Origin: JAJRZL01 sp964557855
GTDB lineage: Bacteria > Zixibacteria > MSB-5A5 > GN15 > FEB-12
DNA: 64,000 bases
Assembly: GCA_964557855.1 (NCBI GenBank)
Contig: CAZLBP010000017.1
Coordinates: forward strand, 17,635 to 81,634
Direction of reading: 5' to 3'
The translations under genes were made by a program, and so were the position numbers. The first letter of the stretch is position 1. Every line of letters begins with the position of its first letter. The notes beneath the pieces were generated by a model. It saw only the letters and a list, made by a program, of their open reading frames with translations. It searched no databases and was not told the DNA's origin. Of the stretch, positions 16,421 to 26,556 are shown piece after piece.

Positions 16421-18497
16421 TGTTTACCCTCACCATACCGGTTGACGTGACTTCCGCCTCGGGCAGTATTTCGTTATAGGAAAGGAGTGTCAGCTCAGGG
16501 AATCTGGCTTCCACCAAACGCCGCAGGGCCAGTCGAATGTTCGGGGAGCACAGACAGATCGGACTGAAGCCCGATTGCTGCATAGCTTCTACCTGTTTGT
16601 CCATTTCCGTCAAAAGCATCTCGGCCATAGCCGGGTCGATAGTTAACATGAGACCCTGTTTCGTATTCTGGACCGCTTCACCCAGTGTCTGCTCGATCGA
16701 CGGGTCGAGCGTGAAGACGTGAATCTTGCCGTCCTTGTCCTGGTTCATATCCGTGATCTGGCGCTTCAGCCCCATGCGCACGTATTCCGCCAGAACATCC
16801 GGTTCCTTGGTGGCGCCGATGTAGTCGGCAACCGTTTCCAGGATGCCTACCAGGTCTCTGATGGCAACTCGTTCTCTCAAGAGCGCCTGCAGCACTTTTT
16901 GCAGCACGCCCAAAGAGACCGTTTCCGGTACGACGGATTCCACGAGCGCGGGATACTCTTCTTTGAGCGTGTCGACGAGATGCTGCACATCCTGCCGGGT
17001 CAGGATCTCGGCGGCCGACTGACGAATGACTTCGGTCAGGTGCGTGGCCAGCACCGCCGCCGGCTCGACCACGGTGAATTTCTTCGCCTCCGCCACTTCC
17101 CGCATGGCAGACAGGATCCAGGTTGCCGACAGACCAAAGGCCGGGTCTTTCGTTGCAAATCCGTCGAGTTTCTCCTCGATATAACCGGGATTGATAGCCA
17201 GCACGCGGTCGAGCATCAATTCCCAACCGGCGATTCTGACGCCCTTGATCTTAATCTGGTATTCGTTGGGGGACAATTGAACATTGTCGCGAATACGGAT
17301 AGGCGGGACAATTATCCCCAATTCGGAAGCTAACTGTTTTCTGATAGTGGCTATTCGTTCCAGCAGGTCGCCGTTTTGCCTCGTATCGACCAGTGGGATC
17401 AACCCGTAGCCGATCTCCAGTCCCAGCGTATCCACTTTCAACAGATCTTCGGTACGTTCCAGCGGATGTTGGCCCTGTTCGGCCTGGCGTTGTTGTTCGG
17501 CTTCGCTCTCCCTGGTCCGTTTGGCCTGGACTTCCTTCGTCAGGTAGCCCAGTCCGCCGGCCATGAGTCCCAGCAACATGAACGTTACCGTCGGCATCCC
17601 CGGCAGGAGGCTGAACATGAAGAGGACGCCGGCCGCCACGATGATCGCCCGCGGCTGATTGGTGAGCTGTTTGGTCAGATCGCTGCCCATGTTTTCGGTG
17701 GCCGCGGCCCGCGTGACGATAACGCCGGATGCGGTGGACACCAGCAGAGCCGGGATCTGGGTAACCAGACCGTCGCCGATCGACAGCAGTGAGTATGTCC
17801 GCATGGACTCCGTAATCGACATCCCGTTGATGGCGATGCCGATCACGAAACCCCCGATGATGTTTATCAGCGTGATGAGAATGCCGGCCACCGCGTCTCC
17901 CCGGACGAATTTGGAGGCGCCGTCCATCGCACCATAGAAATCCGCCTCACGGGCAATGCTCGAGCGGCGCTCTTTGGCTTCCTGCTCGGAAATAATGCCG
18001 GCATTAAGATCGGCGTCGATTGCCATCTGCTTGCCCGGCATGGCATCCAGTGTGAACCGGGCGGCCACCTCGGAAATGCGCCCCGCTCCCTTGGTAATCA
18101 CGACGAACTGGATAATGACGAGGATAATAAAGACGATAAACCCGACCACGTAATTGCCCTGCACGACGAAGTTTCCGAATGAGTTGATAACGTCACCGGC
18201 GTACGCCTGCCCCAGAATAAGGCGGGTGGAGGCAACGTTCAGGGCCAGGCGCATCAGCGTCACGATCAGCAGCATGCCGGGAAACACCGACAGGTCGAGA
18301 GGCCGTGTGACGTACAACGTGGTCAGCAACACTACGAGCGAGAACGTGATATTGAACGCCAGCGCGAAATCGAGCAGACCGGTGGGAATCGGGATGACCA
18401 GAACGGTGATAATACCCACAACGCCCAGGGCCAGCGCAATATCGGCGCGCGACATGATCAGCTCGAAGAGACCCAGATTGTTGCGTCCGGCAGCCAT
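16410..18497 (-). CDS. flhA: FlhA, flagellar type III export gate protein
   Basis: A 695-residue protein of normal family length. The N-terminal half has about eight membrane segments, beginning RADIALALGVVGIITVLVIP, with the conserved FHIPEP-type loop (GRISEVAARFTLDAMPGKQM). A linker and a four-subdomain cytoplasmic part follow (from about residue 345). It forms the nonameric ring that receives export substrates and couples to the proton motive force. It lies between flhB (1-base gap) and flhF (overlap), the usual order. Confidence 0.97.
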   Translation of the reverse strand: MAAGRNNLGLFELIMSRADIALALGVVGIITVLVIPIPTGLLDFALAFNITFSLVVLLTTLYVTRPLDLSVFPGMLLIVTLMRLALNVASTRLILGQAYAGDVINSFGNFVVQGNYVVGFIVFIILVIIQFVVITKGAGRISEVAARFTLDAMPGKQMAIDADLNAGIISEQEAKERRSSIAREADFYGAMDGASKFVRGDAVAGILITLINIIGGFVIGIAINGMSITESMRTYSLLSIGDGLVTQIPALLVSTASGVIVTRAAATENMGSDLTKQLTNQPRAIIVAAGVLFMFSLLPGMPTVTFMLLGLMAGGLGYLTKEVQAKRTRESEAEQQRQAEQGQHPLERTEDLLKVDTLGLEIGYGLIPLVDTRQNGDLLERIATIRKQLASELGIIVPPIRIRDNVQLSPNEYQIKIKGVRIAGWELMLDRVLAINPGYIEEKLDGFATKDPAFGLSATWILSAMREVAEAKKFTVVEPAAVLATHLTEVIRQSAAEILTRQDVQHLVDTLKEEYPALVESVVPETVSLGVLQKVLQALLRERVAIRDLVGILETVADYIGATKEPDVLAEYVRMGLKRQITDMNQDKDGKIHVFTLDPSIEQTLGEAVQNTKQGLMLTIDPAMAEMLLTEMDKQVEAMQQSGFSPICLCSPNIRLALRRLVEARFPELTLLSYNEILPEAEVTSTGMVRVNNDN

Positions 18498-18498
18498 T

Positions 18499-19569
18499 TT
18501 AGCTCAGCGCCTTTCCTTTGAGCCGGTAAACATAGGCCAGCATTTCGGCTACGGCGCGGTAGAGCTGCGCCGGTATGAACTGTCCCACGTCGCACATCTT
18601 GAAGAGCGCCTGCGCGAGAGGCTTATCTTCGACAATAGGAATATCGTGTTCGCGAGCGATCTGTTTGATTTGCTCGGCGATGCGGCGTTGCCCTTTGGCC
18701 ACGACCATCGGCGCCTCGGACTCGGACTGTTCGTATTTGAGCGCCACTGCCAGATGGACCGGGTTGGTCACGACCACGTCCGCCAGCGGCACCGCCTGCA
18801 TCATGCGCGACCGCGCCATCTGCATCTGTATCTGGCGTACTCGCGATCGTACCTGCGGAGAGCCTTCCGTCTCCTTGTGCTCGTCTTTCAGTTCCTGCCG
18901 GCTCATGCGGATGGATTTCTCGAATTCGTATTTCTGGTAGAGGTAGTCCAGCACGGCGATAGCCAGCATCACGGCGCCGATAATCAGAGCCAGCTTGAGT
19001 GCCAGCTTGCCCATGATCGCCGCCACCTGCGGCACCGTCATATCGGCCAGCTTGAAGAAGCTCTCGAACTCGTACGAAATCGCCAGGTAGGCCACCGTGC
19101 CGACCACAACCAGTTTGAGTACGTCCCGGACCAGCATCGCCAGCGAACGGACCGACACCAGTCGTTTCAGCCCGCTGACAAGATTCAGCTTTTCAAATTT
19201 GGGTTCCATCGCCTTGGGTGTGATGCGAAAACCTATTTGGGCCACGTTAACCCCGATTGCAATTACGACGAGCACGGCAAATATGGGCCCGACCATCAGG
19301 AAGAACTTGAATATATTATCCACGAATGGTCCGTAGAAAGTCGGATCGGATGCCGCGACGAACGGCGCATTGGCCATTATGGACCGCATGAGCGACTGCA
19401 GTTGCCCGGCCAGATGGGAACCCAGCATATACAGCGTCAGAAACCCGAGGGCGATGACGGCCGCCGAGTTGAGTTCCATCGACTTGGCAACTTTGCCCCG
19501 TTCACGGGCCTTCTCGCGTCGCCGCGAGGTGGCCTTTTCTGTCCGTTCCTGGAAATCCTGATCCGCCAC
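18499..19569 (-). CDS. flhB: FlhB, flagellar export switch protein
   Basis: A 356-residue protein: a charged N-terminus ending in a run of Arg/Lys, four membrane segments (about residues 30-210), then a cytoplasmic domain with the autocleavage site. That site reads VVVTNPVHLAVALKY, that is NPVH rather than the common NPTH. The Asn-Pro bond needed for cleavage is kept. FlhB cleavage switches export from rod/hook to filament proteins. The gene follows fliR by 3 bases. Confidence 0.96.
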   Translation of the reverse strand: MADQDFQERTEKATSRRREKARERGKVAKSMELNSAAVIALGFLTLYMLGSHLAGQLQSLMRSIMANAPFVAASDPTFYGPFVDNIFKFFLMVGPIFAVLVVIAIGVNVAQIGFRITPKAMEPKFEKLNLVSGLKRLVSVRSLAMLVRDVLKLVVVGTVAYLAISYEFESFFKLADMTVPQVAAIMGKLALKLALIIGAVMLAIAVLDYLYQKYEFEKSIRMSRQELKDEHKETEGSPQVRSRVRQIQMQMARSRMMQAVPLADVVVTNPVHLAVALKYEQSESEAPMVVAKGQRRIAEQIKQIAREHDIPIVEDKPLAQALFKMCDVGQFIPAQLYRAVAEMLAYVYRLKGKALS

Positions 19570-19572
19570 CGA

Positions 19573-20376
19573 TTATACTCCGCCCCACGCTGCGTACACC
19601 GTCTGCAGCTCCTTGTTGAACACCTCGAGCGCCTGCCGCAGGACATAGGAAAAGACCGGCAACGACATGGCCAAAACAAGCAACCCCACCCCGATCTTGA
19701 TCGGGAAACCGACAAAAAAGACGTTCATGGTCGGCATCATCTTGGCAATTGTCCCCAGAGCGATGTCCGTCAGAAACAGCGTTACTATCACGGGTACCCC
19801 GAGTTTGATCGCTACTACGAAAATGTAGCCGGTGTACTTGATGAGCATCTCCCCGATCGGGGCCGACATCGAGGCGGTCCCGGGCGGGATCGCCCGGTAG
19901 CTGTCTGCCAGCGCTGTCAAAACGAGATGATGGCCGTTGATGGCCAGGAAAATCAGGGTCGCCAGGAGATACCAGAATCTGGAAATGATCGATACCTGCT
20001 CCGAGGTTTCCAGGTCCGGCGCCGTAAACATGGCAAAACCCAACTGATAGCCCAAAATAGTGCCCCCGGTCTTGACCCCCATGAACAGAAGTCGAAACAT
20101 CAAGCCGATGACGAATCCGACCAGAATCTCTTTAGCGGCAAAACCGGCCAACTGCCACACGGAAACAATTTCCGGCAACGGGGCCTGACCGATTGCCGAG
20201 ACGATAATGCCGGACAGGAGGATCAAAAATCCCACTCTTACCGGACTGGGGATTGAACTATTGCTGAACACCGGGGCTATCAGGAAGAGGCCCGAACCTC
20301 TCATGAGGACGAGGAGGAAGACTTGAATTGTTTCGGCGCTATAACTTACGAAATCAAACAAGGTTCGTTGTCCCAC
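19573..20376 (-). CDS. fliR: FliR, flagellar export gate protein
   Basis: A 267-residue membrane protein with about six hydrophobic segments and family stretches such as MRGSGLFLIAPVFSNSSIP near the start and GYQLGFAMFTAPDLE in the middle. It forms the FliPQR export gate at the base of the flagellum. It is usually directly downstream of fliQ. Here it is separated from fliQ by the 6.2-kb kinase island, and it is the first gene of the right-to-left run down to 7477. Confidence 0.95.
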   Translation of the reverse strand: MGQRTLFDFVSYSAETIQVFLLVLMRGSGLFLIAPVFSNSSIPSPVRVGFLILLSGIIVSAIGQAPLPEIVSVWQLAGFAAKEILVGFVIGLMFRLLFMGVKTGGTILGYQLGFAMFTAPDLETSEQVSIISRFWYLLATLIFLAINGHHLVLTALADSYRAIPPGTASMSAPIGEMLIKYTGYIFVVAIKLGVPVIVTLFLTDIALGTIAKMMPTMNVFFVGFPIKIGVGLLVLAMSLPVFSYVLRQALEVFNKELQTVYAAWGGV

Positions 20377-20644
20377 ACTTCAGGTTAATCGTCAACCTTT
20401 AGATCAAAAACCGTACCGGTCTGAAACAAGCACATTGCCCCCTTTATTCGATTGGATTAAAGCAGGTTACGGATTTTGTGATTTTTTTTACAAAGACTGA
20501 AGGGGCGGTTGTGGAAAAGGTTACCAGCGGTTGAGGGAAAAAAGTGCAGGGGGGTCGGGAAGGTCTATTGGAGCAGAGACTGAGGTGTCATTGCGAGTCG
20601 TGGAGCGACGAATAGACCTCTTGTCCAAGTCATGGCGAGCAGGG

Positions 20645-20797
20645 ATACTGTCTTTGATGTCAAACGGAATCAGGATTGAACTGTGGGGTTTGTCACCCCG
20701 GCGAAGGCCGGGGTCCATCTTCTTTGGAAGTGGCAGTGGATTCCTGCCTTCGCAGGAATGACAACTCCAAATCACCCTTAGCGGAATCGAAGCATGA
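20645..20797 (+). repeat. Direct repeat copy 1 flanking the kinase island
   Basis: About 150 bp beginning ATACTGTCTTTGATGTC and ending AATCGAAGCATGA. It contains the hairpin-forming CCCCGGCGAAGGCCGGGG and TTCCTGCCTTCGCAGGAA, and one 19-bp unit (20765-20783). It is closely matched in the same orientation at 26319-26527. The gap 20377-20813 holds no gene apart from these repeats and a TCATTGCGAG-type repeat at 20588. Confidence 0.8.
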
Positions 20798-20813
20798 TTT
20801 ACGGACCGCCTCC

Positions 20814-21908
20814 CTACTCCCCCAACCCCACGTGCCAGTTCACTACCACTTCAAAGTCGGTGTCTCCCGGCTCTTGCGAAGTGGCCGGGACAGCAAACAG
20901 AAATCTCTGGCCATCATGGCTGACATCGTACGTGTGAAGCGCAAAGAAGAAGAGATTACCGCGCCGTATGGAAAACAATGGCTCCGGCTTGCCAAAACTC
21001 AACCCATTTTCGAAGCTGACGGGTACCATCAGCAACTGCTCATTCCGGAAAAAATATATTTCTTTCCCGTCGCTTCGCCACGAAGGATCCGCATCCCGTG
21101 CACTAAGAGTCGATATCTGCCAGCGATTTCTGGTTTCGGTATCCAGAACATAGACATCAGAGCGATAGTCTCCTCCGAATTCATCGTACAGGACATACCT
21201 CAGATCAGGCGACAGGCCTCGCGGTATTTCGGCTCTCGGACCGTCAACCAGGACTTCGTATTTGTCCGGTTCATTCAAACGTAATACCCGGATATCGGGA
21301 GCGTTGGGCGGGGTCGGAAGCTCGGCGGCCGCATACACAATCCGATTGTCTTCTGTCCACTCCATGGCAATGCATGCCAGAGAGTCTTCGGACGCAATTC
21401 TGACAGGTTCATCCAGTCTGTTGACCCTCTTCCAGAACATCGAGGCTGAATCTAACTGCGAGACGGCACCGGTGACTACCGTATACGCTACGCGCGAGCC
21501 GTCCGGTGACCAAACCGGAACGATTTTAGCCGTATTGTCCCGTTGCAGCTGTGAAACAGCCCTTGACTGTATATCATGGATAAATATGTCCCTTTGAAAA
21601 TCGACCTGGTCAATAATGCTCACCGCAATTTTCGAACCGTCATCCGACAATCGCACATCGGAGTAGAAGTTGGGTCCGGCGATCGTATCCAGAACCTCAC
21701 CGCGGCGGTCAGTCCATATCAGATAGGAGTCACCCGAAAGAGATGACCCCCGGCGCGTTACCAAGATACAATTGTTGGAGGCACTCAGGTTCGTGCCACG
21801 ATTGGAGTTCCCAGCTGTGGTGACGTGGTCCGTCAGTGGCACCGGTTCTCCCACCAATTCGTGTTCTTGTCTGTCAAACCGATGAGCCACCAGGTAGTTA
21901 TTCTTCAT
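20814..21908 (-). pseudogene. C-terminal WD40/TolB-like fragment of a disrupted Ser/Thr kinase gene
   Basis: A 364-residue beta-propeller-like stretch with repeated WSPDGSRVAY- and SDDGSKIAVS-type blades, as in TolB/WD40 sensor domains. It has no start of its own that makes sense for the fold. It lies in the same reading frame as the two fragments to its right and is separated from the nearest by a TAA at 21933-21935. The family normally carries this propeller on the outside of a membrane-anchored kinase. It could be translated separately from the ATG at 21908, but no good ribosome site is seen. Confidence 0.75.
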
Positions 21909-21932
21909 ATAAAGAATGTATCCCGGCTCACA

Positions 21933-22628
21933 TTATACAGGACGAGACTCGATGATACCGAGACTCTTGGTCTCGGTATCATCGATACTGCCCATCTTCA
22001 GAATCATCTCGGTAGATATATTCGAAACCGAATCGGAATACACCGCGAAGATGAAGTGCCGGCCATCAGGCAGGGACCACGGCCAGGCATGGGAGTACTC
22101 GCCGGCCGTGCTGTCAATTTTCGTGATCGCCTTGCGATTGCCTCCCGAGGCCGAAACCATGTACAGGGGGTCATTCTGTCCATGATCGAACAGGATTATA
22201 TCCTGTGTTCCCCAGCAGCCGTCGGCGCCTGCAATATTGCCGATCACTTGCGGTTGTCCGCCCGCCACCGGCACCTTACGCAGCGGAGCAGTGGCGCTTC
22301 GCGCAAAATAGGCCAGATACTTGCTGTCCGGCGACCAGAACGGCCGATAAGCGCCTTCCGTACCGGGCAATGGATACGCCTCAAGCGAATTTAACGGACG
22401 AACCCAGATTCGAGTGCCGCCCGACGAGTCGTATACCAGATAGGCCAACGTCGTGCCGTCGGGGGAAATCTGTGGCCAGTCGAACTGTTCCTCCGCCGGA
22501 ATTACGAATCGCATGCTGCGCGGCCGGTCCTCTTCCTGACTGAGCAGGATACCCCCAAGGACTACGGCTATCACAACTGCTACTGCCGTCACCAGCCACG
22601 ATACTCGCAGGTGCAGCATTCTTTTCAC
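21933..22628 (-). pseudogene. Membrane segment plus first propeller blades of the same disrupted kinase gene
   Basis: A 231-residue fragment that starts with a membrane helix (VSWLVTAVAVVIAVVLGGIL) and continues with blades such as DWPQISPDGTTLAYLVYD. It is exactly in frame with the kinase domain to the right (TAG at 22674-22676 between them) and with the propeller fragment to the left (TAA at 21933-21935). The layout kinase, single membrane helix, propeller is that of one large receptor-like kinase. Confidence 0.75.
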
Positions 22629-22673
22629 CGAAACTGCCGCAGGCAGCCCCGCCTGCGAGCCGGCGGCGCCGAT

Positions 22674-23516
22674 CTACTCCAGCTCGTCTTTGAGATCCCG
22701 AGCCGACTGCCAGCGCTTCTCAGGATCCTTGGCCATACACTTGCGGATGAGCCGGGCGAGAGCGGGTGGCGTCTGAGGCGTAACCTCGGAAACAGGAGTC
22801 GGGTCGGTGTTCATCACCGATGCAATCAGAGCTGCCTGGCTCTTGCCGCTGAAAGCACGCTGCCCCGTTATCATCTCATACAGCGTCGCGCCGAAGGCGA
22901 AAATGTCGCTGCGGGCGTCGGCCTCTTTCCCCTCTAACTGCTCCGGGGAAATGTACTGCAAAGTGCCCACGATTGTGCCGGTACCGGTCAGCGGCGTCGT
23001 GTGCGTTTTCCCTTGGGTGCCGTCGACCACACCTTCCGGTATGGCCAGCTTGGCCAGGCCGAAATCCAGCAGCTTGGCCCCTTCAGGTGTAAGGAAAATG
23101 TTGCTCGGTTTCAGATCACGATGAATCAAGCCTTTGCGATGAGCCGCGTCAAGGGCGCCGGCAATCTGCGTCCCGATCTCAAGCGCCTCCGGCGCGCTGA
23201 ACGGACCCTTCTTGATCCGCTCCTCCAAAGATTCCCCTTCCAGGTATTCCATCACGAGATAATCGATCCCCTCTTGGTGCCCGATATCATGCAGGATGCA
23301 GATGTTGGGATGATTGAGACTCGATATGACTTTCGCCTCTCGCTCAAACCGGGCCCGCTGATCTTCATTGACCGCGGTGCGCTGGGGCAGCACCTTGATC
23401 GCCACCGTCCGGTCCAAACGCGTGTCTTTCGCCCGATACACCTCCCCCATGCCCCCTGCACCGGCCGGGGCTTCGATTTCATACGGCCCGAGTTTGTGGC
23501 CTTTGTTCAACGGCAT
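22674..23516 (-). pseudogene. Ser/Thr protein kinase domain (N-terminal part of a disrupted receptor kinase)
   Basis: A 280-residue Hanks-type kinase domain with a glycine-rich loop (GAGGMGEVYRAKD), catalytic Lys41 (VAIKVLP), HRDLKPSN (D134) and DFG at 151-153, and an intact APE-like SPEQ. As a domain it could be active. The frame stops with TAG directly after DLKDELE. In related proteins this position is usually a Trp followed by the linker to a membrane helix, and the linker (here IGAAGSQAGLPAAV) continues in frame after the stop. So this is the front of an ~899-residue gene broken by nonsense codons at 281 and 528. A shortened, soluble kinase could still be made. Confidence 0.8.
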
Positions 23517-23525
23517 TGGTAGTCC

Positions 23526-24245
23526 TTATGTACCTCGCGGGTCTTCATAGTTCCGCAGCAACATCTCCAAATTCGCATCTCCTTTCAGGGGAGCCAATTC
23601 AGGCGAGAGTCTAATCCATGGTATGGATACTTCCGACGGAATCGACAACAAATAACCCAGTTTCTCCAACGCCTTTTCCGTCTCTCCAACGATGGCGTAT
23701 ATAACGGCCAGGTCCCTCAACAGTGAAGCTCCGTCCAGCGCGTCCTCTGATACGGGCAGCATTGCGACAGACCGTTCTCCAGACTCGATAGCCTCTTCGG
23801 TACTGCCCAATCCGGCGTGGGCTCTGGCCAGTTCCATATGGTGAAAGGCGACCCCCGAGTCAGATTGTAGTTCTCGCAGTATGATATGTCGGGCGGAATC
23901 GTAGCGCCGCAGGGCCTCATCCGTTCGATTGCCGTATCGGAAACAGTCACCCTTCAAATTGTAGTAGTGGGCGCTGTCGTATCGCGCCACACCGTCAAGT
24001 TTGTAGAAGTCATCTAGAAGAGCTATGGCCTTGTCATAGTTGCCGGTCATCGTTTCTATCTCCGCCTGCAATTCAGTCGCTTCGGGCCAGCGAGCGCTTC
24101 TGTCGAGCCCTTCGGTTAATGCTAGTCGGGCTGCCTCTGTGTCACCTTCCCAGAGGATGTGAACCAGAGCCAGATTCTGATATGCGAACTGCAGGTCCGG
24201 CTGCAAATTCGATGGCTCGGCGGAAAAGCGAGTCGGCTTCGGCAA
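23526..24245 (-). pseudogene. C-terminal TPR fragment of a frameshifted kinase gene
   Basis: The true content begins around NLQPDLQFAYQNLALVHI and runs through several TPR-like repeats to the stop at 23526. It continues the TPR array of the upstream fragment in a different frame. Removing one T from the TTT at 24205-24207 (minus strand GAATTTGCAG) restores a smooth RRAIELQPDLQFAYQNLALV. The apparent ATG at 24245 is therefore probably not a real start. Confidence 0.75.
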
Positions 24246-26175
24246 AGCGACGAAGATACAGCAGTGCCACTCCGAATTCCGAACTAAGGAGGGCGGAACG
24301 GGGATTTAGTCTGAGTGCTGATTCATAATCACGGACAGCCTTTTCCCATTTTCCCTGTCGGCGTTCGATACCGGCGATGCACAGCTGTACCATGTAGTCA
24401 TTCGGCTCTTTCTTGCGAAGTTCCCGAAATTCCGCCAGGGCCAGGTCGTCTTCACCCAGAGCAGCGTAATGATACCAGGCCAGCGCTCCCGCCGCATCGG
24501 ACAGATCAGGCTTTAGTTCCAGAGCACGATCTACGGCATTTTTAGCGGCCGATAGTCTGGACTCGGATCGGTCTATGTACCAGAAATAGACCTGGGTGTG
24601 TACGACGGAAAGCCAGGCATGGGCCCGTGCGAAGTCCGGTTCAAGACTGATGGCCCTCGACAACATCATCTCTGCATTGATATAATCCATCGGAGTGTGC
24701 TCGTTGAAATACCCGAGGCCTTTCAGAAAATCGTTATATGCCTCCATGTTGTTGGTCGGATGTGCCTGCAGAGACTTTCGCTCCGATTCCAGGAGGGCGA
24801 CATTCAGTTCCGATGTTACCCGCTCGGCTATCTCTGATTGTACATCGAAAATGTCATCAATGACTACATCGTAGCGATCGGCCCATAAATGAATGTCATT
24901 TTCCACATTGATCAACTGTGGGTTGATACGGACCTGGCTCGTCTCACCGGACTTGTCCCACCTCACCGTACCTTCCAGAACATAATCGACCCCCAACTCC
25001 GCTCCGATCTCTTTAATGTTCTTATCGGTTTGCTTGTACTGCATGCTGCTCGTTCGAGATATAACGCCCAAACTGTGTACCGATGCCAGCCTCGAAATTA
25101 TCTCTTCCGTCATCCCGTCCGCAAAATACTCATCCTCCGGGTCACCCAAATTTCCGAACGGCAGGACGGCGATCATGTTGCTGGTCTCTTCGACAGGTAA
25201 GGTCATTTCACGTTCTTCTTGACAGAAAAGCCAGTACGTCGCCATTACGGCCAGCACCAATGCCGCACCCGTCACAACATATTTGTTCCACCAGTCCCCC
25301 TTGTCCTCGTCCTGCACCTCCCCCGCTGCAACCAGTCCCTTGAGGTCCGACAACACTCCCCCTGCAGTCTGATACCGCAGCCCCGGGTCTTTCTGGAGGA
25401 GCTTGGAGACGATGCGCTCAAGATCCGGAGGCGTGTCTCGCTTGAACCGTGCCAGCGGCTCCGGTTTCGTATGTAATACGGATTTCAATGTCGCTGCCTC
25501 ATTACTGCCCGTAAACGGTCGCTTTCCGGCCATCATCTCATACAATACTACACCCAGGGAAAAAAGATCGGCCCGTTGGTCAGTCTCCTTCCCCTCTATA
25601 TGTTCCGGCGCCATGTAGCCGACCGTACCCAATGTCGATCCGGTCTTTGTCAGCTTTTCACCGAACTGTACCGTTGCCAGCTTAAAGTCCAGTAGCCGCA
25701 CGCGGCGTTCCTGATCTACGATGATATTCGACGGCTTTATATCCCGATGCAGAATGCCTTTTTGGTGCGCCTTACTCAGTGCATCACACAATTGCCCGGC
25801 GACATCGATCACAAACTCTACAGATAGCGCACCTTCTTCGATGAACTCCTTCAGCGGTTTCCCGTCGATGTGCTCCATGGCGAAGTACGGACGGCTCTGA
25901 CACTCCCCGACTTCGTGAATCGTAACGATATTGGGATGGGACAGCTTCGCTGCCGCCTGTGCCTCACGCTTGAACCGTTTGCGACATTCCTCATCCTGGC
26001 ACAGGTGATGCGACAGGAACTTCAACGCCACTTTCCGATCCAGCTCCATATCCTGTGCCAGATACACCTCCCCCATGCCGCCGGCGCCGATCCGCTCGAC
26101 AATCCGGTAGTGGCCGACTACGGTGTCTTTCGTTAATACGAAGTGTGTTTCGGTCTTGTCCTCGTTATTCTCCAT
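24142..26175 (-). pseudogene. Ser/Thr kinase with TolB-like and TPR domains, frameshifted near the C-terminus
   Basis: The fragment has 677 residues, of which the first ~656 are the authentic reading frame. A kinase domain (1-290) has a glycine loop GAGGMGEVYLAQD, Lys52 and HRDIKPSN (D145), but DFG is replaced by DFK (163-165), a change at the metal-binding loop. A membrane helix follows (VVTGAALVLAVMATYWLF), then a TolB-like N-terminal domain (IAVLPFGNLGDPEDEYFADG), then TPRs. A one-base insertion at 24205-24207 throws the frame off. Repaired, the product would be about 882 residues. It is co-oriented with the flagellar genes and with the other broken kinase. No partner can be named. Confidence 0.82.
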
Positions 26176-26318
26176 AAACGGCGCTGCGCTGCTTCATGAC
26201 AATATGCAAAACCAGATTCTCGACTCTACAGTTGCAAAGTATGCAAAGGAAGTTTGTTGAGCAACGATTATCAGAAAGTCGGAATATGTCGCTTTGACGC
26301 CCGTCATCCTGAGCGGGC

Positions 26319-26527
26319 ATACTGTCTTTGATGTCAGGCGGAATCAGGATCGAACCGTGGGTCTGTGACCCCGGCGAAGGCCGGAGTCCATCTTCCTTAA
26401 AAGGGGGAGTGGATTCCTGCCTGCGCAGGAATAACAGCTCTAAGTTGCCTTGACAGGTCTAAGTTGCCCTGAAAGGTCTAAGTCACTCTGGCCGCTTTAG
26501 GTCACCCTGATCGGAATCGAAGGGTGA
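26319..26527 (+). repeat. Direct repeat copy 2 flanking the kinase island, with 4 x 19-bp tandem units
   Basis: It matches 20645-20797 in order and orientation: ATACTGTCTTTGATGTC, CGGAATCAGGAT, the CCCCGGCGAAGGCCGG and ATTCCTGC hairpins, then AATCGAAG. Between the hairpin and the last block it carries four 19-bp units (26439-26457, 26458-26476, 26477-26495, 26496-26514; type TCTAAGTTGCCCTGAAAGG) where copy 1 has only one. The gap 26176-26556 holds nothing else that I can see. Confidence 0.8.
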
Positions 26528-26556
26528 AGCCGTTCGGTAATAAGATACCTTTACCT

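Noticed and set aside
18154..20256. Long open frame on the plus strand opposite flhB and fliR
   Set aside because: It mirrors two certain flagellar genes and its translation is His/Arg/Gln-rich without family sequence.
20814..26175. Stop-codon reassignment as an explanation for the broken kinases
   Set aside because: TAG and TAA end other genes here, the two stops replace different residues, and the second gene is broken by a frameshift instead.
20377..26556. Insertion sequence or transposon carrying the kinases
   Set aside because: No transposase or integrase gene and no terminal inverted repeats are seen; only direct repeats of the dispersed type.
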